From the NCBI GenBank assembly GCA_037178855.1, contig JASJZC010000002.1, positions 4,340,001 to 4,404,000 of the forward strand: a DNA stretch of 64,000 nt. Direction: 5' to 3'. The DNA comes from Oscheius sp. JU75 (lineage: Eukaryota > Nematoda > Chromadorea > Rhabditida > Rhabditidae). A program made the position numbers and the translations under genes. Under the pieces are notes generated by a model that searched no databases, was not told the DNA's origin, and saw only the letters and a program-made list of their open reading frames with translations. Below, piece after piece: positions 9,435 to 20,437 of the stretch (its first letter is position 1; each line of letters begins with the position of its first letter).

Positions 9435-12187
9435 GGTGCTGTCAAAGGGACTAATTTATTGTATTCATCCAATTACTGTTTTGCTTCGAAGTTCTACAAA
9501 ATTAACAACTTTCAAAGCTTTGTAATTTCCCCAAAGACACACAGGAATATGTTGCATTGTTGTCAGTGATCCACCCCGCGCAACTTCACACACTCCTGTT
9601 TGCGATGCACTTTGATTACAACGAGGTTGATTGCTCTCGGTGACTCCGGCCACCCTGAACGGGTAATTACGCTCCCATTGCTACACGCACTTCTGGATTA
9701 TTCTGGGCTTCTCCCCCTAACGCACGTTTCCTGGTAGAGAGACCAATTGAATGTTGGCAGGTTGAGGGTCACAAGACTGAAAGTGCGCCCCCCACAGCCT
9801 CTGTGAAGCTCGGTCTCTTTAGCAACTGTCCAGTTCAACCTTCTAAACTCTGATTGTTTTTTGTATTGAACCAGCCAACACAATCTACTGTTCATGACGA
9901 GACCCCAATGAATAGATTCAGGACAAATAACTGAGGGTCCCGGAGGCCCAGAGAAAAAGCCACAGACATGGTAGTGTGTCACCCTCTTCACTCTGTTTTT
10001 GTTATCTGTTCCAGACGACGAAGTGGTCATTAATATTGACCGAAGGACCGGTTAGAAAATATACTTATATCATTCTTAAAACAGTTATACCACCACCTCA
10101 CGAAATTCAACAGCTGAATTCTGCTGTAAAGTGATCTCACGAATCTCAAGGTCCATCAAAACAATGGGGAGTTCTATCTTGATTTACTCGATTTCCATGA
10201 CTCTTTTAGTCCAATATCCTTGTTCAGACACATTATTCTAGGGCTCACATTTACGATCAGGCCCTAGGATCCTACTTTCCCCTGCTCATAATTTCTATTT
10301 GTCTGCTGCGGATAATTTGATTCGATTCTTCCCGGAGCTCGCCCTCTCTCATAAAAAGTGCACAGACTCTTTTGTGTTTGCCTCCCTCGAAGGAGTCCTA
10401 ATTAATAGAGAGACCTACTTCCTCCAACAATCAATTTCTCGTCAGGTCTCACACAATCGCCTGTTAATTTCCCCCGTCTCCTCTTGCCCTTTTTCCCATA
10501 TTTGCACAGGATGAAACGCTCTCCATATCGCCTATGAATAGCCAGTCAGTCTTTCCTCTCCAATTAATGGGTCCTAATAATTCAGAACACCCACTCGAGG
10601 CCCGGTTTCTTTCAGTCCAAAACTTTCTTGTGCAGCGTGTAACAGATTCCATACTAGAGATTCCGAAAGTTTGACGTTAATTGACGTATCCATCCTTCCA
10701 GACGTTTCACCAAAGGGTTTCTTTCCGTTTATAATTTGCCAATCGGCTCGAAATCTTTCTCATCAAGAGATTGATAAAAAGCGAGTGGTACTGATCGATT
10801 TCTCTTCATTTCTCTCGTACACTCGTCCTCAGCTGCTTCTTCATCCGACCGCCCATTCTTTGCCTTCAAATATCATCTGATAATCGGATGAGAAGCAATC
10901 TTTCTGATTACTTTTTGATCCTCACTCGAGTCCTTCCCGCAAATACTCTTCCTCTCTCCATGTGGCTGAAGACAGGTAGGAGCTCCAAGCAAAGATCGTG
11001 GTCACGATTAAATTTTGCCAGGCGGCAATTGTGAATAAGAGACGTCACGCAAATGTTCTCAAGCTGCACCTCTTCAATTGTCACTGTTCAGTTAACGTAC
11101 TTTTTGATAGAGATTGTTGGTTAGACCTTCTCCCAAATCTTAAAATAGGCGAAAGTTTGTCTGTCTGGTTTCCATGACACGTCCTGGATCCGGTGTCTCT
11201 GTAACAGACCTAGTGCCAGATTCCTGTTTGGCTCCCAAAAAAACTTCCAGAAAAGCTAGTCAAATACTAAAGAAAGCACACCTTACTGGGGTTGCTCCCG
11301 TCTTGGCTCGACTTGCTTGATTCATGTGAACTAATCGGATAATCTCCACCCTCCCACAAGCAATCATCGTCCGTCTCAGGGGCAGCTGTCTCTCACTCGT
11401 CCTTTTTACTCTCTCGTTTTATCAAAAGAGAGACATGTTATGTGTGCTGCCGGTGAATTATTAACAAATAATCGAGCGTCATTCCGACCTTTTCAACTCT
11501 CCCTTTTTTTGGGACAGAGGGGAGCCCAGTCGTCTCTCTTATCAGTATGTTATTGGGGCTATCTGTTTAGAAAGGGAGCTAGAGTCGTCTCCCTCCCTTT
11601 TCTCCTGTAGCTACAAGCGCTTCCGATCATAAAACCAATTTCACATCTGCGGTCTTTACACTTTTTTTTTCGAGATGGAGAAAAGCTGGCATTCAAGTGT
11701 TCCCATATCATCATTATCACGTTTGAACCCTTTTCTCATTGGAGGCATGATCTTTCGAAAACTACAGACCGTACAGTTCGTTAGATTCGTTGAAGCTCCT
11801 AGACCTATGATCAGAAACAGGATCTTCTTCAGAACTGTACTGTCCGATTCTTCCTGTTCCAAATCATTCAGTCTTTTTTTTTGTGATCAGCACCCTTACT
11901 AGCCTCTTTCATCTTGTATCTCTCAGTCCCGGACCAATCTCTCGTTTTTCCGATTCTTGTGAGAGACTCCAGCTTTCAATCTCAACTGTTTTGTTTACCT
12001 GGAACCTGGAGCTTGAAAATCAAACTAGTTTTATATACCACCCTTCAACTCAAGCTTTTGTAGTTGACCTATTCACTTTTCATCCTACTTCTGAGCAGGA
12101 AAGACACACATGTTTCTCATCAAGCACTTTCAAAAAGAGTAATCTTCCCTCTTCAGTTCACTTTCTCTACTCAAAGTTCGTTCAGAC
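9435..12187. other. Long intergenic region, no gene recognised
   Basis: About 2.7 kb with many short frames but none with family resemblance or consistent splice borders; the 110-codon minus frame at 9698-10030 is most likely chance. From about 10.3 to 12.2 kb the plus strand is pyrimidine-rich with many CTCTC and TTTC runs. The right end carries a TTCAG acceptor 2 nt before the ATG of the next gene. The stretch may contain regulatory DNA; no specific site was identified. Confidence 0.4.
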
Positions 12188-13480
12188 ATGTCCAGCTACT
12201 GGACCCGTCTCTTCCCTCCGTACTACAAGTACTCCGTTTTTGTCTTTCTAGGATACCTATTCGTCTACTGTGCCTGTCTTCTGGCTATCAGTGAAGGTTC
12301 CGCGAAGTCCAGTGAATAATTGAATTGGGAGTTTCAGCTTACTACAAATCTGCCTCTCTCGTCTTGCCTATAGCCTATAAAATGTTCGAGGATACTGTTG
12401 CCAAAGGAGCTGAAGGGTTCGACTGGACGTCAGAAGAGAAAGATGTCATTGAGACGGTAGGTTTAGGATGAAATTCGGGAGAGAAAGAGTGCAGTATCCG
12501 ATCAAACTGTTCAAAGCTCTAACCTCTTCTTCCAGTACCGCACTGCCATGATGTTTCTATGGGTTCTGTCGACCATCGGTGTTATCCTCAGTATGATCCT
12601 CATTATTCCTCAATTCTTTGACTTCAACGATAAGAGAGGCAATCCGAGTCATCTGGTCAGTTCCTTATCACTCTCCCCTAATCAATCCGGAAGTATCTTT
12701 CAGTGTCTGGTTCAAGTCAAATTAGCTTGGATCCTCTGGATAGCTGTGGCAATCTATATGGTTGTTTTGAGTGGAGGGATCTTCTGGGCGTGGATGGTCA
12801 GTTCTCCGGGAGTCAAAAGCTTCGACGACCATTTCAACGCCTGCGAGAAGGAAGAAGTCTTTTTGACAGAACTGGAGACGACGCTGGAATGCACTACTGA
12901 CGATGATAAGGAGGTACCTCCGGAGCATGTATGTGGTCTAACCTATCCTATCTCCGACTATTTTTCTGCTTGTGACTCACTAACTGGTATTGTGGTAACA
13001 CTGTATGGGCTCGGAGACATATTTTCTAACCTTTTCGGGTCCAAAACTGTACCTTTTGCCTCGTTATGTTCTGCAAACGTGTAAACTAATTCGAAAACTA
13101 CAATTTCTGGAGCGTGGAAAAACAATGTGACATCGAAGAACCACTTTTACACAGCATGTCTGTTTCTGAGCTCTTACAAGAACCGACGTCTATTCTAAGA
13201 TCTTCTTCAGCATGATTTCAGTCCGCTCCCCTTCAGTTTTCCTACTAAAAATTTCCAGAAATGCTGGGATAACGTAAAAACAAGTGTGATCACCCCGTTA
13301 TGGGTCGATCTACTCTTCTACGTCTACTTGGCCGGCACAGCCATCGCCTTCTTTGCCATCCCCTTATTCAACAAACGTAAGTGAACAAAAACTCTCTCAA
13401 CTCATTATAAAACTGCAGAACTGGTGAAACCGGACGATAACGAAGTGGCCTTGGAGGATAAGGAGCCTTTGAAGGCGTAG
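12188..13480 (+). CDS. Four-transmembrane protein, unknown family
   Basis: Six exons: 12188-12296, 12338-12456, 12536-12655, 12704-12913, 13259-13376 and 13419-13480 (TAG), 245 residues with matching phases. Four hydrophobic segments are visible: around SVFVFLGYLFVYCACLLAI, MMFLWVLSTIGVILSMILI, LAWILWIAVAIYMVVLSGG and LFYVYLAGTAIAFFAIPLF. A loop of about 60 residues between TM3 and TM4 has cysteines (C-EKEEV, LECT, KCWD) and is probably extracellular, a tetraspanin-like layout; the CCG signature of tetraspanins is absent. The cytoplasmic tail is short and charged. Intron 4 (12914-13258) is long for this genome, and its first part stays open in frame for about 57 codons before a stop, so retention would give a protein lacking TM4. 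Function unknown. Confidence 0.75.
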
Positions 13481-13826
13481 AAGAATCTCAAAGCTAATTT
13501 CTGTACAATTTCCGCAACCAGGTGATCTGAATCTTGCTCAATTGTTGTCCTATCTCAAGAACTTGTTTTGTTTGGCAAAACACATATAAACTTTATGCGA
13601 AACATAACACTCTGAGACAATATCACACACTCGGAAGCGTCGTGAATGACGGCGGTAGGAAAAATAAGGTGACAGGAGAGGCAAAAAGAATAAATAGACC
13701 TATACATACATTTACTAGTAGAGACAAATCATCGGAAATGAAGGGATCTTGCTGCTGCCAGAAAACGGAGCAAAATGGAGACGTTAGAGCGGAAATAGTT
13801 GAGTATCGCGACTGAAGAAAACGGCT

Positions 13827-14829
13827 CTATCCCATGACGACTTTGCCTGTATCCTCCTTACCCGCCATTTTGGGCTTGCCGAATGTGAAAGGGATGTACT
13901 TATACTTTACCATGTGCTGAATCAGTTATTTCAGTGGAGGAAATTGAAAGAAATACCATGATTTGCCTCTTCATGGTGAGACAGAAGAGAATGATAAAAT
14001 ACATGACGAGAATCGGCCAGAAGACGGGCACGTTGAAGAATTCAAAGAATGTGCAGAAGATGGAGATCACGGTGGCCTTTGTCGTCGAGTACCAGAATTT
14101 GAACTCGGGAAGTCGTCTCATGAACGGCCGGAACTCGTCGTTCGTTTTCGATGGCAGCACAGGTCCATCGTCCTCATCGTCAAACTGAAAATGACATTAT
14201 TTTCTATTCGAAATAGTAAAATTATGGATTCTTTGTAGTGAAAAGTAGTTTGGACTTGATGAATTGCCATTACCAGACTCAATCCAAGAATTCAAAGTGA
14301 AAACAGACCTCCAGAGCGGGATCGATGGAAGGGGTGAGGAATAGAAGGAAGAGATTGAGGTAGTAGATTCCTACCGCGTAACAAACAATGTAGAACCCCT
14401 GAAAAAGACGTTTGTAATAGGAAAAAGAAGGAAAAAATACCTGGAGATAGATGATACGGAACATGAAGAGAATGATGAGTCCAATTGCAATCCCCCATCG
14501 CACTGCTACTAACGGCGTCAATTTATCCAGATAGTACTGATACTTCTGAAAGAGATCTTTAGGTAAAAGTACAAGAGAAAGTAGAAAAACCTGATCACTC
14601 GTTAACATTATCGGAAACACCTGCAACTAGTCGTAGCGCGCACTGAATTAATTGACTCGAGGACGAAATAGTGTTTTAAAAGTTTTTTTCCATCGCAACT
14701 ATTTTGTTTCAACAAAAAAGAGAAAAAACCTGGAACAAGGAGTAATAAAGCACAACTCACAACTTCCATCGAGTGGAAAAATTTGGAGACGACTCCTGGC
14801 TGATCTCTTATGTCGTCTCCGCCGTCCAT
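13827..14829 (-). CDS. rer1: RER1, Golgi-to-ER retrieval receptor
   Basis: Sorting receptor that returns membrane proteins with polar transmembrane signals from the cis-Golgi to the ER in COPI vesicles. Five exons: 14829-14761, 14545-14441, 14398-14309, 14184-13957 and 13916-13827 (TAG), 193 residues, close to the usual size of about 196. Family hallmarks are plain: [13 protein letters not shown], the TM segments, [11 protein letters not shown], then [41 protein letters not shown] and [15 protein letters not shown]. The end lacks an obvious dilysine but is basic. Introns are 215, 42, 124 and 40 nt. A GTTTCAG acceptor lies 14 nt before the ATG. It is tail-to-tail with the four-TM gene. Identification is secure. 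Confidence 0.96.
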
Positions 14830-15520
14830 TGTGGAATATTTACCTGAAACTGGGCTAAAATGAGACAAAATGACGGTGAACAAGAGCAAAATAAAAAGTC
14901 CCGCCAAATGAAATTTAAAGAAAATGGTTTGAAAAGTGAGCGGAAGGAAGAGGAAGTTCAGATTTTCACTTTTCTTTTTTACATTTCTCCTGCTTTCCTT
15001 TATCTTTTCTCAAAGCTGGTGCGATAAACAGACGTTAGAGGCTCTGTCGAAACATTGATCAATGACGTATGCTAATGAAAGAGTGAGAAAGTGCCAGTCC
15101 GGCAAGAAATCTACTGGGACTGCTTCTAAAAGTTTGGCTGTACTTTTGCTAGTTTATAGCTGTGTAATCTGCATTGAAAATCTATTGAGAAATAAAAATG
15201 TGAAAGAGAATGGCTCCATTTCCAGCTGGAGCAGGAACCACGTCAGTTTACTGTAAACGGCGTGCAGTTTCTTTTAGACAGTTTTCACTGGAAGTTGACG
15301 ACTTTTGTGCATATTTTGCTGTAGTCAGCAGGGTTCTTAGTTGTAAACACTAGTGAGATGACAAACTGCAAAGAGATGAATATCTTTACTGGCAACTCAT
15401 ACAAAACCAGCCGACTGCCTGCTATTTACACGTAACCATGCAAACCGACTCCTTCAAGAACTTTCAAAGGAGAGATTTCATTCGCTCTTTCAACCTTCAA
15501 CCTGGCAAATTACAGATACA
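14830..15520. other. Intergenic between RER1 and the TBL2-like gene
   Basis: A divergent promoter region of about 690 nt. No gene seen. An ATTACAG acceptor lies 5 nt before the ATG at 15521. The small plus-strand frame at 15062-15256 has no support. Confidence 0.45.
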
Positions 15521-17168
15521 ATGAATGGAAAAAATCTCATCAACTTCCACGACCTGGATATCGAAACCCTTGTCTCGGCACTAGGAACAGTGATTGCCGT
15601 ATTTTTGGCAGTCATCTGGTATATTCGACGAAAGGAAAAGGAGGCCGTTGAGGCGAAATTGAGGTCAGTTCTGTTCGTATCTTTTGAAATAAATTTACAG
15701 CGAGGTTGTAGATGAAACAGAAGCGAGCGAGCCGGAGGAACAGGAAGAAAAGGCAAAGGAGGCACAGCTGAAACAGAGGAAAGGAGACGATTCTAAACAA
15801 AAGGTGCCCGTTTTTCTGTTTTTTAATTTCAAAACATTTCAGGCAAAAGATACCTTTCAACATCCGTGGCTGGTCACCACGCTGAAAGGTCACACTGCTG
15901 CGGTTACTGGAATCGGCTTTTTCCCCGATGGCAAGAAGTTGATGTCTGTCTCCGTGGATCGCAACGTCTTTTTATGGAAGGTTGGCGAGTTCCAGACCAA
16001 GGAGCGGAAGTCCTTCAAGCAAGTTCTCGACTTTGATACCGCCACAAAAGTCGCCGGAGCATCGGATTCGAAGAGCGTTGTGATGAGCATGAAGAGAGAT
16101 AACAAGGTAAAACTCTGTTCCAGAGATATTTTTGCCTAATTCTAGCTGGAAGTCTTCAAATGGGTCAAGAAAGACGACAACGGATCTCTGAAACTAGTCC
16201 CAGCAGGAACTCTCGACTTCCCGATCTGCCATCAAATCGATATCAAATGGATTGGAATTTCGTCTTCTGGAAAGTTCTTGATGTCGGCCGCACCGGACCA
16301 GAAGGTTGTCTTATACGACCTAAAAGGACAGGTAAGGTTTTCAGACAAGTTGATTTCTTTTTCTGGTTTCAGATCCTGAAAAAGCTGGAGCCGAAAGTGA
16401 GTACGATTTATGACTGCGCCATTTCTCCCGACGGACGGTTCATCTCCGTGTGCGGCTTCACTCCCGATGTTCTCGTCTTCGAGCCCACCTTCAAAGCCGA
16501 CATTGGATTCCAGGACTGCAAGAAAGTATTCGATCTCAAGGGGCACAATTCGGGTGTCTTCGTCGCAGCCTTCAATTCTAATGGTACGCGAGCAGTGACC
16601 GTCTCTCGCGACGGATTCTGGAGAGTCTTCGACACGGAGGTTCGCTATAACCAGGGTCAAGACGCGACAGTTCTCAGAAAGTTGGTTGTCCTTTTCTTTA
16701 TTTCCCTTGGTTCAATTTCAGAGGTGAATGGGCCTGTCTGAAAGGAGCTCAGGCCGAAAAAATCCATCTGGCAGTTAGTCCTTTCGGCGGAAGTATCGCC
16801 ATCTCTTTTGGAACCAACATCAAGTTTTTCAGCAGCGAGGATGAGACCAAAGACTATCCTGAAAGCAAGTCTATCTTCCAATTTCAAGACTCTTTTCAGT
16901 CTCCGAGGTTCATGCCAGCAGCATCGAGGAGATGACCTTCTCTCCCTGTGGAAACTACCTCGTCAGCTGCGCCGACCGCTATATTCGCGTCTTCCATAAC
17001 GTGGCCGAACATCACAGCACTGTCGTTCGACTGACCAGGGTTCGTTTGATCAAGATCTCATAAAATTAGATTCAGACACTGCCGGAGATCCACGGAGACG
17101 GTCCACGAAGACGGGCAGCCGAGCAGATCGAGGAAGCCAAGACACAGATAGACCACTACAAGGCATAG
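15521..17168 (+). CDS. tbl2: TBL2-like ER membrane WD40-repeat protein
   Basis: Resembles transducin beta-like 2, a WD40 protein anchored in the ER membrane that binds PERK and takes part in stress signalling in vertebrates. Eight exons: 15521-15663, 15701-15803, 15843-16106, 16146-16331, 16373-16680, 16722-16864, 16900-17039 and 17076-17168, 459 residues (human about 447). A single N-terminal TM (LVSALGTVIAVFLAVIWYI) is followed by an acidic/basic linker. The WD repeats open HPWLVTTLKGHTAAVTGIGF and include LMSVSVDRNVFLW, FDLKGHNSGVFVAAF and YLVSCADRYIRVF. A basic helical tail ends EQIEEAKTQIDHYKA. All introns are 35-41 nt; intron 6 (16865-16899) uses a GC donor (GCAAGT). AATAAA at about 17235 is the likely poly(A) signal. 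ER placement comes from the family and the TM. Confidence 0.9.
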
Positions 17169-17775
17169 AAAATGTTGTTTTTTGTTATATTTTGTTGTAA
17201 TCTCGGGTTGTTTTATGTGTTTGTAACACCGGGTAATAAAGTTGTTTTTTACCTGAAGTGGTCATGTATGTTTGCATTTCCTTTGCAACACCTATCTCTT
17301 GCTCTTTTGTCGCTAGAAATGCATATTTTCTCACTTTGCATGGTAATTTACCTCGGTTTAGATGAAAAACACGGAATCTAAACAAAATCATTGAGAGGCG
17401 GCTGTTTACACAACTGAGATAGACGCTAATGCGGACATTGTACCCTGAACTAGTTTATCGCCGCAAGCATTGTGGTCAGCCAATCTCTGCCTTCCCATTT
17501 CTCTTTTAACTGAAGTTTTGCTCACAAACAGCTCCATTTTTGCTTCAAATCCTTTCACAGTATCTACTATGCGAAAATTGTATTTCTGTACCACCTCTTC
17601 AAATCTTTCGTTTCTCGTCAATTGACCATTTTCAGGACTTCTGACTGACCAGCAAAGATGTTCAATACGGGGTAAGCACATTTTCGATTACTTTTTTCTA
17701 CTTCAATCATTGCTCTCCTGGCAGAGTAGAGTCTTATCAGTCACGGTCCACGCGGACTCACTATTTTCACCCAAA
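17169..17775. other. Intergenic, TBL2 3' region and HSDL2 5' region
   Basis: Contains the AATAAA at about 17235. Near 17665 a short ATG exon-like stretch (MFNTG before GTAAGC) could be an alternative first exon for HSDL2, but nothing confirms it. No separate gene seen. Confidence 0.4.
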
Positions 17776-19275
17776 ATGGCCGACCAACCTGCCAGGAGAG
17801 GGTTTGTTTCCTTTTTTTTTGTGACCAGATTCTAATCCATGTCTTTCAGTAAATTCGTTGGCAAGACTGTCCTGATCACAGGAGCTTCTCGCGGAATCGG
17901 CAAGGAAATCGGTCTGAAGCTCGCCAAGGATGGAGCCAATATCGTCATTGCCGCCAAGACCGCCACAGCTCATCCGAAGCTGCCGGGAACGATTTACACA
18001 GCTGCCGAGGAGATGGAGAAGGTACTCTTACTTCAGTTTTCTCGCAAATATCAAGCTCAGGCTGGAGGGAAGGCCCTGGCCTGCATTGTGGACGTCCGCG
18101 ACGAGAAATCCGTCCAGAAGGCCGTCGAGGATACGGTCAAAAAGTTCGGTGGAATCGATATTCTGATCAACAACGCCTCGGCCATCAGCATGACCAACAC
18201 GGAGGACACGGACATGAAGCGGTACGATCTCATGCATTCCATCAACACTCGCGGAACATATCTCATGTCAGTTTTCTTCTGAATTGCCTTGAAAAACCTT
18301 TTCCCAGGTCGAAGACGTGTCTTCCCTACCTGAAGCAGGGCAAGAATCCCCACATTCTCAACATCTCACCTCCTCTTCTCATGGAAAAGCAGTGGTTCGC
18401 CAATCACGTCGCCTACACCATGGCCAAATACGGTATCTTTTTTGACTTTCAATAGATCATAAAACCTTAGGAATGTCGATGTGTGTGCTGGGAATGCACG
18501 AGGAGTTCCGTCCCTATGGGATCGCCGTCAATGCTCTCTGGCCTCTAACGGCGATCTGGACGTCGGCGATGGACATGCTCAGCTCGGGAACGGCAGCCAG
18601 TGGCTGCCGCAAAACTGACATCATGGCCGATGCCGCTTATTCCATCCTCTCCAAGAACAGTCGCGACTACACCGGCCAATTCCTCATCGACGAAGACGTT
18701 CTCCGCGCCGAGGGAGTCACCAACTTTGACAAATACGCCATGGATCCTTGTGAGATTTTTTAAAAGTTAAGTTTATTGACTATTTAGCTGCCCCTCTCAT
18801 GCCGGACTTTTTCATTCCCGGAGGTGTCTACGACTCGGTCTTCCAGACGCCCGGAGACCGACAGAAGAGTCGTCAGGAGATCAATAAGGCCGTCTCGAGT
18901 GGCGAAATCAACCAAGTTCTGAAGTCGGTCGGAGGACTTCTTAACAAGGAAATCGTTGGCAAGATGGGCGCCGTCTACCAGTTCCAAATCACAGGTTTCT
19001 TTTTCACTGAATTCAACTTATTTGAATCTCTAGGAGACAGTCAGAAGACCGTCGTTCTCGATCTGAAAAATGGTGACGGTTCGATCAAGGAGGGCAGCGA
19101 TGAGAAGGCCGATGTCAAGTTCACCTGTTCCGCCTCGGATTTCCCTCAACTCTTCAATGGAAAGCTCTCCCCTACGACCGCCTTCATGTCCAAGCGTCTG
19201 AAGATCCAGGGCGACATGCCGAAGGCCTTAAAGCTCGAGGGTCTGCTGAAGAAGATCAACAAGAGCAAATTGTAA
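17776..19275 (+). CDS. hsdl2: HSDL2, hydroxysteroid dehydrogenase-like protein (SDR + SCP2)
   Basis: Short-chain dehydrogenase fused to a sterol-carrier-protein-2 domain. Seven exons: 17776-17801, 17850-18021, 18061-18266, 18308-18432, 18471-18749, 18788-18994 and 19034-19275, giving 418 residues, the same length as the human protein. The NAD(P) fold shows TGASRGIG, then NNASA. The active site is YTMAK with the catalytic Tyr/Lys, and LNIS supplies the Ser. The last 110 residues form the SCP2 lipid-binding domain (DGSIKEGSDEKADVKFTCS, FMSKRLKIQGDM). The protein ends in SKL, a classic type-1 peroxisome signal, so it likely acts on fatty-acyl or sterol substrates in peroxisomes; the exact substrate is not known for the family. 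Introns are 48, 39, 41, 38, 38 and 39 nt; the two 39-nt introns have no in-frame stop. Identification is secure. Confidence 0.95.
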
Positions 19276-20437
19276 ACTTTTACAAAGAAAAATTGTGTAT
19301 ACTTTTGTCAAAGTGTAATTATATAATTTTTAAACCGGTCCAATGAATATACGTGCATTTCTGTCCTTTGTAGCAACTGACCGATGCCAGAGCTGACCGT
19401 CCATGACCCAGGTACTTGGTAAACAGTATGGTAAGACTGATTGCTCAAAGATATGGCAATAGTCGTCTATCTCTGACCATGTTTCGGCTCGCGAGAAAAA
19501 AAAAGCTTCTATAGCGGTTTAAATCACCGCGCAGATTCTTTCAAAATTTGGCGGGAAACTACGTTTATTTTTTTTTTGCGAGAGCTCATTCCCGTTGTTG
19601 CTGCCGGATTTTTTTCTCATTCTCTGCCTTTTTTTCACTTGGTTTCGAGAAAAAAAAATTGCTGATTGTATCCAGAAATGCAAAATATCGTTGAAAATTC
19701 CATTTTTTTTACCGTGTAAACGGGACGCCTGTTCTCTGCTCCATGATCGTGAGCGAATCTTTCGTTTCTTTCTTTGTCTTTCGCATGTTGGTGCCGCCGC
19801 CGGACTTCACGTGTTTGTGTGTTGCCCCTGAGTGCGCTGTAATGACTCCTATCTCTTAGTAAATAGCCTATTTGGTCAGTGGCGCTATCTCTCCCCGCTT
19901 GCCACTGCCGAATTTGTGATTTTCCCAGCCTAGTGTTGGAATGAGACCAATAACTAACAAAGCAACGTGATTTCCTTTATTTTTACGCTGAAGCATCTCC
20001 CGATCAATAGCTCCGCGAGCTTGTTTATGGCTGCTATTTCATTTTTGTTTTTAGTGAACTATTTTTGTGGGGATCTTGTAGAAGGCTGCAATAGATTTGG
20101 GACTATTATTAGCAGTCCAGATTCGAAGGGACAAGTTCAAAGTTCCGTTGGTATTGTGTCTAGGCTACCCGTCTGTTTGTATGAAATTCCGCTTATCTCA
20201 TGACGACCGATCTTTGAAAAACAAGTGGGATGGAGAGAAACATTGTTTTGTTTCCTTGCCCTGGCTCTGAGATGATCTCGTTCTAGCCAGTTATTAACAT
20301 CGACCATTACCTTCTGCAGCATTTTACGTGATCGTTTACAGCTTCGTATAGCTTTTCGGGTAGTAAACAGCCCTAGTTCTTGATGTATCCTTCTCTTCTA
20401 GCTATCATCATAATCTAACGTCTCGTTTCCAGCAAGA
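19276..20437. other. Intergenic, nothing recognised
   Basis: Holds the HSDL2 3' end and the 5' region of glycogen synthase. A TTTCCAG acceptor ends 6 nt before the ATG at 20438. A TTCGGCTC/AAAAAAA-rich stretch around 19.5 kb is unremarkable. The short plus frames here lack support. Confidence 0.45.

Noticed and set aside
9698..10030. 110-codon minus-strand frame in an intergenic region
   Set aside because: No acceptor/donor borders or recognisable motifs; amino-acid composition looks random.
17665..17690. Possible alternative first exon (MFNTG) for HSDL2
   Set aside because: Only a five-codon stretch before GTAAGC; the ATG at 17776 already gives a full-length protein.
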